Positions 32,701 through 43,724 of a stretch of 64,000 nucleotides of DNA are shown piece after piece (position 1 is the stretch's first letter; each line of letters starts with the position of its first letter). Origin of the DNA: Mesostigma viride (Eukaryota; Streptophyta; Mesostigmatophyceae; Mesostigmatales; Mesostigmataceae); contig RPFO01000175.1 of NCBI GenBank assembly GCA_009746045.1, forward strand, positions 5,603,414 to 5,667,413. The letters are read 5' to 3'. Both the position numbers and the translations under genes were made by a program. The notes under the pieces were generated by a model. That model was not told where the DNA came from. It ran no database searches and saw only the letters and a program-made list of their open reading frames with translations.

Positions 32701-35700
32701 AGAACCTGGCCGGCGCACGCAAGATTCTGGGCAACGCCATCGGCATGGCGCCAAAGGACAAGGTCTGGTGACATGTTGGTTTGGTTAAGTCAAGCGGTGA
32801 CATGTTGGGTTAGTTAAGCGGTGACGTAGCCGGCTACCGTGCTTCTGCTAAGGTTTTTTGGCAAACGTCAAAATGTTGACTTTTCAGCCCGATTCTTCCG
32901 TCAAAATGTTGACTTTTGCCCCGGCGTTGCGTGAACCATTTGACTTTTCCTCCATGCAGCGTTTCGTCCTTACATCGATAGGGCCACCCATCTTTCATGT
33001 CGCTTGTGCTGTAAGCATCCAAATCAGGTAGCTCTGGACAAGCAGGATCTATTGCATGTTACTACCCTAGTCACATGATTAATGACGCCGTGCCCTCACC
33101 CAGAGTAAGGGTTGGCCCTGCCCCCCTCGATGATGCTTGTCAACAAGTTGGCTTTCGACCAGTTCATGCGCGTCAAAATGTTGACTTTTTGTAAAAAAAA
33201 ATGGCGTCAACGTGTTGACTTTTTACCCTGAATGTTGACTTGTTATATAATTTTCGGTGTTTGCGTCAACCTTTGACTAAAACGTCACGTTAGCAGAAGC
33301 ACTGGCTGGCTAGCACCCACACTTGCTGTCATCGGCATGCAAGCATGGCAGTTTCACCTGATCAAGTCGGAGTTCCTGTTGTTTTTTCTATGGGAGATGC
33401 TGATAGCCTCTGGCACCCCGAATTTTAGTCTCCCACTAAGGTCCGCTGAAGTAAAATTAGATCTCTGTTTTCCCTTCTCTTTTTGGGAACAGGCGCATGG
33501 CTTGCACAGATCTGCGAGCTCGTGCATGAGTTAGTGTTGGCCTGTCCGTGCCTGTATGCTTCTTGGGCTATTATCCATACCCAATAGTGGTACGAGTATA
33601 TCATCATGCCCTGACCAAATCCTAAAGTTCTTCAGTGCGATTGCACTGGCTTGCACGATTGTTTCATTTCTTGGCCTTTTGCATGCTTCTGACATGATAT
33701 TGAGACTTTACCTTGTCTATGATGTTGTTGCTTCTATGCTTGTTGGCCTGTAGCACACATCTGCTGTATGCACCCGTATTCAAGTCGGACAGCAAGATAG
33801 TGTTGCTTGCTTGCGTTGCTTGTGTGCCTTGGCCCCTGATACTGATCATATAGTCGTCCTTCATCAACGCTCCCACCAGATCTTCAAGTCGTACATCGAG
33901 ATCGAGCTTCAGCTGGGCAACATCGACCGCTGCCGCAAGCTGTACGAGAAGTACCTCGAGTGGGCGCCCTCCAACTGCTACGCCTGGAGCAAGGTGGGCA
34001 CAGTGGCTACTTTGTGGTTCAGGGGTTGAGGGCATGGGTTGATGGGCACGTGAGAGGGTCTCTTCGCGTGGATCACTTGGCGGGCGCTTCGGAGGAGGGC
34101 CGTTTGTTGCTCACTTGTAGGACCATGCCCCTGGGACTACAGGAAACTCGTTAGCAAATGTCCTTGTTTTTCTTCCCTGCAGCGAATGAGCTCCGCCATG
34201 AGCCTGATATCACCCCCTGTCTTCCTTCATGTAGCTACAGCTTCTTATGGCTAACATAATACCCCCCTTGCTGCAAATGATTGGCTACCTGCTCCTTCCA
34301 CACCCCATCACGTTCGCTATCCCCCCCCTCCCCCCCCCCCCCCTCCCCCCCCCCCCCCTCCCTCCCCCCCTCCCTCCCCTCCTCTCCCCACCAGTTTTTG
34401 GAGCTCGAGCGTTCGCTGGGCGAGAGCGACCGCGGGCGCGCCATCTTTGAGCTGGCCATCTCGCAGCCAGTCCTCGACATGCCCGAGGTTCTGTGGAAGG
34501 TGGGTGAAGGGAAGTGGTGGGTGGGGGCATGCGCGAGGTGCTCTGGGAGATGAAGCAAAAGGAACCATTATTTGGGGGACATGGGCGATTGGAGGTCCTC
34601 TGGAAGGTGAGCTAAGTGGAGATTCTTTGGGGGGGGGCAGATTTTGGAGCATGCTGTGGCCCGTGTGTGTGGTCCCCGATCCCATGTCCTCAAGTATGAC
34701 GTATTGGTTGTATGGTAACTAAGATTTTTGTACAACGTCTTCCCCCTTGCAGGCGTACATTGACTTTGAGATCGCCAACAAGGACGCGGCGCGCACGCGT
34801 GACCTGTACGAACGGCTGCTCGACCGCACCAAGCACATCAAGGTGAGAGAGAGCAGAGTGAAGGGGAGATGGCGCGGTGGTGTGACCGCACCACGCACAT
34901 CAAGGGGGGCGAGGCCTGGAAGGATCACAGGCTTAGCCTGGGTAGTGGTGAGGGCTGGCAGAATTACATGGGATGGGTGGTTGTGGCTCGATTGGATCAT
35001 GCGCGTCAAGGCACCGCGTGCCAAGAATAGATGGCTCAGGTCATGCGGGCACTGACGTTGCTCAGGCAGTGAGGTGTGCAGACACCTGAGGACAAGTGCG
35101 GCAGCATTAATGGAAGTATGGGAGCAGCCCTGCTCGGCTGACTTGATGAGCACGCTCGTGGATGTGTCACTGTATCGGCCAACTTGGACGCTTGTCAGGT
35201 AAGGAACCATTGCTGGTGCATGTCGCTGGATTCTCTTCGACGGAAAACCTGGTCTTGCAACCTACCAAGGTGGCGCGGATGCTGGTAGGAAGCAGATCCC
35301 TCTGTTCGGGCACTGCATGTTCTGCAGTCCTCTGTTGGCTGCGTGGGCGGAGTAATGCGGTGGGCAGACAGTGCCCATCATCCGCCAGCTGGCAGTTGTT
35401 GGAGGCCGTAGAATTACGGTATGCAAGCCCTTCAGAACGAGGGATGGCCCACACAAAGCCCAGTCATGGCATTGATTACCATTTTTTTCTGATTCGTTGA
35501 ACACGATGATATTTCATGAACGGATTTTGTTAGGAACGGGGCCGTTTCTCACTGCATCCATGGAATCCACCATGACCCGGATTCTATGCTATCCTCTGCC
35601 CCTTCATCATGGCCACACAGGTCTGGCTGAGCTACGCCCAGTTTGAGGCGACGGCGCCGCTGCCATGGGAGCTGGAACAAGAGGAGGACGAGGAGGAGGG

Positions 35701-37429
35701 AGGGGAACCGCGTGCGCGCCCGCTGCCGAGTGCTGAGGAGCAACGAGCAGCCAAGGATGCGCGGGCGGAGAGGGCGAGAGGTGAGGATGGGCGCGAGGAG
35801 AGGGCGAGAGGTGCAGTGGGGCGGGAGCAGGGGCGCGAGGCAGGCTGTGTGGGACCGTTGGGGGTTACTGGGATTTGCTGTGTGGGCAGAAAGTACCATG
35901 AGGGTTGCATGGTGTCCGCACATGCACTAGCGCTGTTGACGGAGGTAGCGGGGCAGAGTCGTGTTTTGCCTACCTCAGTACCACCTGGTCAGTTGCTCCA
36001 CTTGGCTCGTTTTCTGGAAGCGTTCCGTAAGAGGGGGGCGTTGTGATGGGAGGTCTAGGGCCACTACTTGCTGCTCTCCAAGGTTCTATTTCCTGTTTCT
36101 ATTCTTCCGAAAGGGGTCGTTCCCAAACCCCCATGTCAACTCGTGTGCCTCAGTATTGCCCCCCCCCCACACACACAATGCCCTCTCTTTATTCTTCCTT
36201 TCTCCCTTACCCCCCCATGCAGTCACAAGAATGTTTTTTGTTTGGTTGGTTGCTCATGCCCACCATTTTTCTTCCCCCGGCTTAAACTTCTCCCACCGCG
36301 CAGGCGTGTACGGCCGCGCGTTCCGGTCCCTGCGTGAGACGGCGCCCGACGCCAAGGAGGAGCGCGTGATGCTGCTGGAGGCGTGGCGCGAGTTTGAGGC
36401 GCGTGACGGGAGCGAGTCGTCGCTGGCGGCCGTCACGCGCAAGATGCCCAAGCGCGTCAAGCGCAAGCGGCCGGTGACTGCGGAGGACGGCACGCCTGCA
36501 GGGTGGGTGCTTGCTCCTGCCTTCTGCTGCCTTATCGGTTGCCTTTTGTTGCCTGATATGCTGCCTTCTATGTTTGCCTTATATGTATCCCTTATGTGTG
36601 TGCCTTATATGTTCCCTGTCTTCCTGCCCTACATCTTTGCAAGGCCATCGCTCGCACGAGGGTTGGTTTCCGATGGTATGGCCTTGCTCTGTTGGCTGGT
36701 TTGTGCTTCAGTGTGTGATGCCATGTTTGAACAGAGACTCTTGGGAAGGAGAGTCATGGAAGGGGACTCGTGCAGCAAGGGCAGGGCATGCTGCTATGCC
36801 TGGTATCGTGGCAGGCATGTGTGCTCGTTCTTCCATTCCCGCAACCCCACGCTGGGAACAGATGGAGGGGATATAGAAGAAAGCACGGGCTGATCGCCCG
36901 GGTCGCCCTCGTGCCGTTTCTATCCTATCAAAAAGACAACCAGCGCAGGCCACTATGGCTATGAGCAGTTTCGAGGAGTACCACGCTCCACCACGATGAC
37001 CCCGAAAGTGTGGTGTAGCCTTGCTAATGGACCAAGTGCTGATCCTGTCTGTGTCCTGTTCCTGCGGCTTGCAGAAACTATGTTGGGGACCCACAATTGT
37101 TTTCATGGTCTTCATAAAAATCTTCATCTCGTATGTCCTCATTCCTGTTTATTGCCCCCCCTCCACACACACAAATTTTGTATGTCATGGCTTTCATCAA
37201 AACATTTGCCTTGATCAGGTTCGAGGAGTACTACGACTACATCTTCCCCGACGATGAGGGAGGCACGCCCAGCCTCAAGATCCTGGAGGCGGCCTACCGG
37301 TGGAAGAAGCAGAAGCTGGGTCTCCCTGAGGACGACGGCGCCCAGCAGGAACCGGAGGAGCAGGAGCAGGAGCCGCTGCGGCAGCAGCCGGGGCAATGGC
37401 TTGGAGGCGCCCAGGATGATAGCGACTAG
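25058..37429 (+). CDS. CRNKL1: Crooked neck-like pre-mRNA splicing factor (Clf1/Syf3), twelve exons
   Basis: Exons: 25058-25273, 26329-26634, 27194-27535, 29100-29291, 32125-32273, 32618-32762, 33880-33993, 34395-34499, 34753-34842, 35621-35780, 36304-36502, 37219-37429. They total 2229 nt and 742 residues, and all phases close. The N-terminus is typical: [20 protein letters not shown], then [18 protein letters not shown]. Half-a-TPR (HAT) repeats follow in order, e.g. [127 protein letters not shown]. The acidic, Gln/Glu-rich tail after [14 protein letters not shown] is the usual C-terminus. Crooked neck is a scaffold of the Prp19-associated complex in the nucleus and is needed for spliceosome activation. 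The exon 6 donor (GTCTGG) is weak. Introns hold large minisatellites, one MITE-like element and many copies of exon edges. Confidence 0.96.
26667..26790. repeat. (GCGT)n microsatellite
   Basis: GCGT units with a few GCAT variants, starting about 30 bp after the exon 2 donor of Crooked neck. Open frames of Cys/Val/Arg/Ala across it are artefacts. Confidence 0.93.
27690..28005. repeat. 11-bp minisatellite (ATATCCAACAG)n
   Basis: About 29 copies of an 11-bp unit with CACAT and GACAT variants, in Crooked-neck intron 3. Because 11 is not a multiple of three, all three frames on both strands are open for long stretches, with a Tyr-Pro-Thr-Asp-Ile-Gln pattern. It is not a gene. Confidence 0.95.
29283..29430. 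repeat. 21-bp minisatellite that begins at a splice donor
   Basis: Units of GACAAGGTGGGCGCTGTGGA plus one G, with GGGCAAG variants, start at the 3' edge of Crooked-neck exon 4 (…GGACAAG|GTGGGC) and continue downstream about seven times. Each unit re-creates the exon edge and donor. Confidence 0.9.
29464..30780. repeat. 47-bp minisatellite, about 28 copies
   Basis: An exact 47-bp period (for example GGACATG at 29464 and 29511), with core CAAGGACAAGGTGGTAGGA followed by CATGTATTTGTGAATAGCG. Variants differ mainly at GGACC/GGATC and GGACATG/GCACATG. It lies inside Crooked-neck intron 4. Minus-strand frames of about 74 residues are repeat artefacts. Confidence 0.96.
30785..31165. repeat. 80-bp minisatellite, about 4.5 copies
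   Basis: CAAGGTGGTC recurs at 30861, 30941, 31021 and 31101. Each unit contains GGACAAGGTGGGTGT, the exon 4 donor motif again. It follows directly on the 47-bp array. Confidence 0.92.
32839..33302. mobile_element. MITE-like element packed with GTCAA…TTGAC repeats
   Basis: The ends are inverted repeats: 32839-32854 GTGCTTCTGCTAAGGT against the reverse complement of 33287-33302, GTGCTTCTGCTAACGT. The interior has at least four copies of GTCAAAATGTTGACTTTT or close variants in both subterminal regions, as in transposons with clustered transposase-binding sites. It lies in Crooked-neck intron 6. No target duplication is clear. Confidence 0.6.
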
Positions 37430-38390
37430 GGGAAGTCCTCGTAGGAGAGGTTGCTCTCCACGTAGTGTACTTATAATGGTAATTATGGCTTCAGGCAAGC
37501 GAGACCGAAACAGGGGACAGCTGGTGGTCACACCTGTGGGATGTTGCAGTGATGAAGTGCATGGTTGATACTTACGATAATTAATTAATGGTATATGAGT
37601 GAGGGCCTGAAACTGCGATGTGAGGACTCTGTCCACTGGAAACTCCAACTCCTGGCCCCATGTGTGAGCCACAATAGGCGTGTTCATCTCTGTATGACCA
37701 ATGGGACAACGGTATCATGTATTTCAATATGGGATGAGAAAGCGTACATGTCAACCATAACTCTGATCTTGAAAACGAAACAAAGTTCTATGCAGGCCCG
37801 ATCGAATCCCTAAACTAAGACTAAACTACTGTTAAGTAAGTACGTACTGGTAAGTAAGTACTTGTGTGTCATGCGCATGGACATGCCTCGGAGTACTATG
37901 CTGATCGTCATGTATTAGAAAATAATTACACGAAAGTTACAAATATTGTCTGCATCATGTCAAACTACTGTCACCCTTTTTTAGTACCAATTTAACCCAT
38001 CTATCGATCAGCTCTGTTGCAGAAGTTTCTTGGAGGGTAAGAGCTTAAACTTGTGCGCCATACTTGCGATGCACAAGGCTACACATTTCCATGTCTCCAT
38101 TCATGTTCATGCATCATCCTGAGCGACTCGTACACGCGGTAAAGATTTAACGGCAGGCTCGAGCTACCATATGGTCCAGATTCTCCCGATTTCTGGCCTG
38201 CGCTGGTTGTCTCCTTGATACGTGTTACTATACAGATGATAACGTTATCAAACCTTAGGAGGGGTGCCCCATCAGCCATTTTGCTCGTTCCGGTGTCGTC
38301 CCCGTCGTCCCGCTTTAATTTGGACGGGAAGGTGCATGCCTGTCGAATTGAATTGTAACGTAGCTCCGTTGGGAGTAATGTAGCACATAT
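37430..38390. other. Intergenic stretch, no gene seen, with one dispersed repeat copy
   Basis: Nothing coding is recognised. 38137-38220 is a nearly full copy of the dispersed repeat (CGGCAGGCTCGAGCTACCAT; TTTCTGGCCTGCGCTGGTTG). It is preceded by a 60-bp stretch around CAAGGCTACACATTTCCAT that also precedes the copy at 9559. Confidence 0.6.
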
Positions 38391-38640
38391 CCCAGAGAAC
38401 ATCTTGCTCGCACCAGTCAGGTATAGATACCGCCCTTGGTCTGGCCGGCCCCCAGCCGGCTTGGCCAACCAGGGCAGCATATCCTGACCTGGCCTGGCCC
38501 CAAGGACATTCCTAGAAAGCTGGGCAAGCCTGCCATGAACTACATACAGATGTTGCTGGCCGACCTAGTGGTCCCAGCTCAATTTGAATGTTCACCGCAT
38601 TCACACGACGAGCCACGGGCCACGAGGTAGCCATGGCTGA
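38391..38640 (+). mobile_element. LINE ORF2 C-terminal fragment
   Basis: A frame at 38436-38630 contains WPGPKDIPRKLGKPAMNY and LLADLVVPAQFE, matching the C-terminal part of the element at 10157-10690 (WPGPKDIPKKVGKHVMTY, LLADLLVVPAQFE). It is truncated on both sides. Confidence 0.78.
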
Positions 38641-38989
38641 TGGCGGAGCTCATAACTTTCACGTTTGGGCACCGAATTCGGCTGTGAATATGACAATCGC
38701 TCCGTCTTTCTAAGACGCACACGCAGATATAATTTTCCGATCGAAGCTAATACGCAATATATGGCGAGCAAACACGCCTCCGCGCAACGCAGCCTGGTGG
38801 CTGCGCTCAGCCCTGAAAATAAGTCTGCAGCTCCGGCTGCAGCTTCGATCGCCCTCCGGCCCAGAAGGCATGCAGTGGCGCCACTCTAGCCAAGCCCTAG
38901 TGGTCGCCCCGACCTCCTCGGGCTCGCCTCGCGGCCCGCAGCGTCGCCTGAGCCCAAGCGCGCAGTCGCCCTGCCGAGCCGAATTAACT

Positions 38990-40220
38990 GGGACGAGTAC
39001 GACTTTGACGCCAGCCAGCCCGGCTAATTTTTGACAAGCTCCACCACGACCGCATCCTGGCCTGCGTGTTTTTTGGATCGTACGCCTCGCTTCTGGAACT
39101 GTGTAAGCAGCTCTTCCACCAGGGCCGCCTTGTCAATGCTTTCCAGAGGCGCCCATTCAAATTCCACCCTATCCTCACCCTCACCCGCCCCCACCTTCAG
39201 CATGATCAGAATATACGCCCTCTTCTCCCTCCTTGGACGCTCCGTCGAGGAGCTCTGCCCCCCCCAGCCCATCACCACCACCTTGGCCGAATCCTCCATC
39301 CGCTCACTCCTTAAGGAGGCCCTCGAGCAGCACGTGGCCCCCCTCGCTGCCGGCAGATGTGGCAGCCATGGCCGGACGGCACGCTGGCTGCCGAGCTCCC
39401 CCTCCTCTCCACCATCTCCACCGCCACCTCCACCCTCCTCGCCTCCTCCACCGCCACCATGCACCCCCACCTCCGACGCCATCACCGCCCGGCTCCACGA
39501 CATCGACCAGTGCCTCAAGCACAACGCCATCGCCATCGAGTGCTTGCAAAACACCGGCCTCACCGCCCAGGCGGTTGAAGGACGTTGCCGCCAAGCCAGC
39601 CTCCGGTGGCCCGGCTGGCGATGCTCCTCCGGCCCACCCAGACCTGGGCGGACGTGCTCAAGCAACACACCACCTCCACCGGCCCCGGCCACCTCCGCCG
39701 TCGCAGCATAGCTCCAGCAGCAGACGCTCGACCTCCGCGAGGAGGCTGAGCTCGCCAAGCGCATCATTGCAATCTTAACGTCATCGTCAAGAACTTCGAC
39801 GTGGTGGAAGGTGAGAATTCCGAGAAGCTTGCACAGGTGTTTGAGAGAGAAATCCTTGGTCGCATGGGCCTTCTTGGTGATCAAGCTGGTCGCCCACCGC
39901 CTTCCTCGCTCGCGGGGTAAGGCAGGGCGCCCCCGCTTCTTCTCATCTTTAAGAAACCGGCGGACAAGAATTCGTTTCTCAGACGTCGCAAGCGGCTCGA
40001 GAAGACTCACTACACCCTGGACGACGACTCATAACCCGGGTGTAGCAACAACGGCGACGGGAGCTTAATGGCCGACCTATACCTCCAGCTCCGGCAGACC
40101 GCGACGGGGAAGCCGGTTTACTGGAAGGGGGCGGCCATCTACGTCGGCCACAAGCCCGGTGGCAAGCGACCCCGGCGCGCGGCCCCATCACCTCAAGACA
40201 CCCTGGGCAGCTTAGGGGAA
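38990..40220 (+). mobile_element. LINE ORF1 (nucleic-acid-binding protein) remnant
   Basis: Frames on the plus strand give SDAITARLHDIDQCLKHNAI (possible coiled coil), then after shifts LNVIVKNFDVVEGENSEKL, VFEREILGRMGLLGD, PLLLIFKKPADKNSFLRRRK, HYTLDDDS, and LYLQLRQTATGKPVYWKGAA, IYVGHKPGGK. This order (RRM-like domain, then a DLT-type C-terminal domain) is that of LINE ORF1 proteins. Several frameshifts and stops are present. The long minus-strand frame at 39024-40010 is antisense to it. Confidence 0.68.
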
Positions 40221-41660
40221 TACAGTAGTGTAGAATAGTAAGCTAGGCCTACTAGCCGTGGCTTTGTACATGTACGCCTATTATCGGTGCCCCCCGTACC
40301 AGCTTATGCCTTAGTTAGCCCTTAGCCATATTGAACCATGTACATGTGTGCCTATGATATGTGCCACACGCCGGATGATGCCTACTAGCTTAATTAGTTA
40401 TATGCTGTGCCCACGCAGAGAGCTACTCTCTGCTGCATGAGAATTTGCAGAAGCTAGCTAGCCAAAAATGATGCCTAGCTTCTGTATAGCGATGCTGATC
40501 TTCCACCCCATGCCAGGCCCCCTTTGCGCTCTGAGAGATCATGGTGGTGCATGGTGCCCTTGGTGCATCAGGAGCAGGTGTAGTAGTTTACATCCTACCC
40601 TTGCAGGAAGTAGCCCAGATCGAATGTATTAAAATCCATATTCCCCTTCTCGATCAGGGATATCATGAGCTACATGCAGTCATGCACTCCCAACGGAGTC
40701 ATGTTCCTAATTAGTTAATTCATTCATTCATTAGTTAATTCATTCACTCCCTCTCTCTTGCTTCCAAGACTGCTATGCAGAACAAGAAGAGGTGGCAGAA
40801 GCTAGATTGTCCAGGCTCACACGCCAGCCCCTAGCTGTGGGCAAGCCCCCTCCCCCCAAGTGGAAGGGGCGCTTTGCTGAGTAGCGTACTTAGGATTTTC
40901 TAGACCAGATAGCTCAGAGTCAGCCTAGCTAGTTCGATTCCGCGGCTTCGCCCACCTCCGACGTCCATCCAGCAAGGAATATGTGCAACATGCACCTCTC
41001 CCGGCCAACGGAGTCATGTTATAATTCAATTCCCTAAAAGGGGCATATGGCTTTAAATACACTATTGGCCGCACCTGCAAGGGTAGCTAGGGTGTAAACT
41101 ACACTTGCTCTGGGTGCACAAAGTGCACATATGCACACCATGCACTATATTATGTATTCCAGCACCTGGGGGCGCAGCTAGACATAGGGGGAAAGATCAT
41201 CATGGCTAAACAATATGGCTAGAGCATGGCAGTTCTCAGCAGAGAGTAGCTCTCTGCATGGGCACAGCATATAACTAAATAAGGCTAGGCATCATCTGGG
41301 GTGTGGCACATCATTATAGGCACACATGTATATGGCTAAAGAATTATGCTAAAGCATCAGCTGGTAGGGGGCCCATAATAGGCGTACATGTACAAGGCCA
41401 CGGTGGCTCGGCCTGACTATTCTACACTACTACTGTTGTATTAATTGATCCCCTAAGCTGCCCAGGGTGTCTTGAGGTGCTGGGGCTGCGGGGGTCGCTT
41501 GCATGCACCAGGGCTTGTGGCCGACGTAGATGGTCGCCCCCTTCCAGTACACCGGCTTCCCAGCCGCGGTCTGCTGGAGCTGGAGGTAGGTCGGCCATAG
41601 TCCCCGTCGCCGTTGTTGCTGCGCCAGGGTTAAGACGTCGTCCAGGGTGTAGTGAGTCTG
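40002..41660. repeat. 1.65-kb palindrome built from LINE sequence
   Basis: Arms 40002-40620 and 41070-41660 are inverted copies. For example ACACCCTGGGCAGCTTAGGG at about 40198 is mirrored at about 41451, and GAGAGCTACTCTCTGC near 40420 is mirrored near 41240. Paired positions are symmetric about 40835. The arms include the ORF1 C-terminus (GKPVYWKGA) in both orientations. The core (about 40640-41060) holds a LINE 3' end. Confidence 0.8.
40745..40990 (+). mobile_element. LINE 3'-end fragment
   Basis: It matches the 3' end of the element at 10560-10800: CACTCCCTCTCTCTTGCTT, ACTGCTATGCAG, AAGAAGAGGTGG, GGGGCGCTTTGCTGAGTAG and the following 3' UTR. It sits in the core of the palindrome. Confidence 0.8.
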
Positions 41661-42149
41661 CCTGTTGGTCCGCCCAAGGTGCCCCAAGGTGCTGTCGGTC
41701 CGCCCAAATTATGGGTTCCGTCGTCCAGTTGGACGAAAGGAAGGAGTTCGACCCGAGTTACAGTCGTCGTCCAAGTGTCTGGCCGGAAGGACTTCCGAGT
41801 TTTACAAAACAGATGTCGGTCGTCGATCGTCCATGCAGTATCAAGGAGACATGCAGTATGGACGGGAGCTAGGAGCGACCAGATGTTGTGGAGTCAAGAT
41901 TGTGGTCGGTACTCGGTAGCTCTTGTGGTAGCTGGTGCACTTCGCAAAACTAATGTCATGTAATTGCCAGCCACAGCCACTGCAGGAATTAATATTAGCT
42001 GAGATTAGCTGCTCTTGACTAGCATGAAGAGCCGGCTGGAGCTGGCTGAAGCCTGCTAAACCTACTAAGCTCCAGGTCGGCGGGCCGAGCGCAAGTGAGC
42101 CAAGTGGGCTGTGTTGTGGTGCTCAGTCGACTGATCAGTCCTGATCAAT

Positions 42150-42569
42150 TTACATCCTGATCAATTTACAGTGGTCGTCCCCCAAATTGGCGCGAAAGGA
42201 GTTCCGCGATATGTGGCTGGCGCTGCATGTTTTCCCGTCGTCGACCGACAGTCCCTGGGAAGTGCCGGAGGACCCGGGGTACCCAACACTGAGTGGGGCA
42301 TCGATCCCGCACCCCTCATCCAACCTTAAATCAGGTGCCCGAGCATGGGTGTGACTACATGGCAAGTCTAGCCCGTAGGGGGCTTCCACATGCAGCTGGT
42401 TGTTGACGATCAGGTCCCCGTCCCGCCAGAACACCTTGGGCTTCTTGGGTACGTCTTGCTTGTGGCGGAAGTACTCTGGACACAGCTGTAGGCCGCGCTG
42501 CTGCTGCTGAGCGGGGGTCAGGTCGTAGTCCAGCGTCAATTGGAGAGGTCGCGCAGCTTCTTGCGGCAC
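42150..42569 (-). mobile_element. Diverged LINE ORF1 C-terminal fragment
   Basis: TLDYDLTPAQQQQRGLQLCP, then KPKVFWRDGDLIVNNQ, matches the copies at 40000-40170 and 41430-41687 (TLDDVLTLAQQQRRRGLWP, GKPVYWKGATIYVGHKP) but is clearly diverged. A second ORF1-bearing family or an older copy is implied. Confidence 0.7.
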
Positions 42570-42974
42570 GGGAATATCGGTTTAAGGCAGGCCTTCATTG
42601 CATGTAGTCTGAATACACGTGTGACTGTTTCACTTCGTTTCTGAGTGGCATGCGACTCCATGCGCTGCATCTAGCTAAATGTTGCGATCTTCGCACCTTT
42701 CCTCTCAGACGACTACTCTACTCCTCACACGGCGTTGGACCGCCATCATGCGTCCATACACGACGAGTAGTCTCATCTACTATAATATCGCAGCGTACGT
42801 ACGTACGTACATGTTCTGTCTTGCATGAGACCACCATGCAACAATTTGGATGCTGAGAAACAGCTAATATGCTAGCTGAATGTTCCCTTCTATCTCAATG
42901 GTTAGGTGTTATCAGGCTATTTGCATGGACTTCCACTAGTCTAGCTCTGTGTACCTTGTTCAAAGCTCAATATA

Positions 42975-43055
42975 TCAACGAGACAACCAGCGCAAGCCAG
43001 AAATCTGGAGAATCCGGACCATGGTAGTTCGAGCCTGCAGTTATCTTATCCGCAT
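42975..43055 (-). repeat. Dispersed ~85-bp repeat, reverse copy
   Basis: Contains GAGACAACCAGCGCAAGCCA, GGACCATGGTAGTTCGAGCC and TTATCTTATCCGC, the same order as 9676-9760. Confidence 0.82.
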
Positions 43056-43724
43056 TTTCAAGTCGTTCGGGATGATGGACATGAGCAGAGATGGACATGT
43101 TCGATGTATAGTTGATGGAACAGAATCCTTGGCATGCTTTGTGCATCGCAACATAGCTAGGACCTCAGCAGCTGTCTTACTGAATCCAAATGGTGATGGC
43201 AACATAGAAACTTTCGATTGATATCAGTTTGGTACATGTGGCTCGGCCACAGCATGTGCTCAGAGAAGTGAGGCCCGGGTTCTTCACCATATGCGTCTCC
43301 ACTGCGCTAAGACGTGCCATTCATATGGGGATGGAAAACGCCACACAATCCTTGATAGGCAGGGTGAAAAGGATAGTATACTACGCCAGCTGTCACTGAG
43401 GCGATGCCGCTTACATCTTGGGTGAGATCAGCACAGCCATTTCATCTGCAGCACCCAGCAGGTGAGTCATCATCACTGGGCATGCTCTTGCCGCCTGGCA
43501 TGCTGCGGGAATGGCCAACCTTTACAATGACAGGCCAACCTTTTGCAGTAACAGGTCAAGTCATGGTGTCTGGCCATGGAGAGTTGTGGAACCATGCCGG
43601 CACCAGACTGACCCCAAAAATGCAGAATAACGAACACGAGGGTGGGGCCTTGACAGCCAGATCACCAGGGGTGCTTCCAAAGTAATCACCACTCCTGGTG
43701 GTTGGGGTACAAACCTATACCACG
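43056..43724. other. Intergenic stretch downstream of NXD1
   Basis: No gene or repeat is recognised. It should contain the NXD1 3' UTR. Confidence 0.4.

Noticed and set aside
39024..40010. 328-codon minus-strand open frame
   Set aside because: It is antisense to the LINE ORF1 remnant, whose plus-strand fragments have recognisable family motifs. The minus-strand product is Gly-rich and low in complexity.
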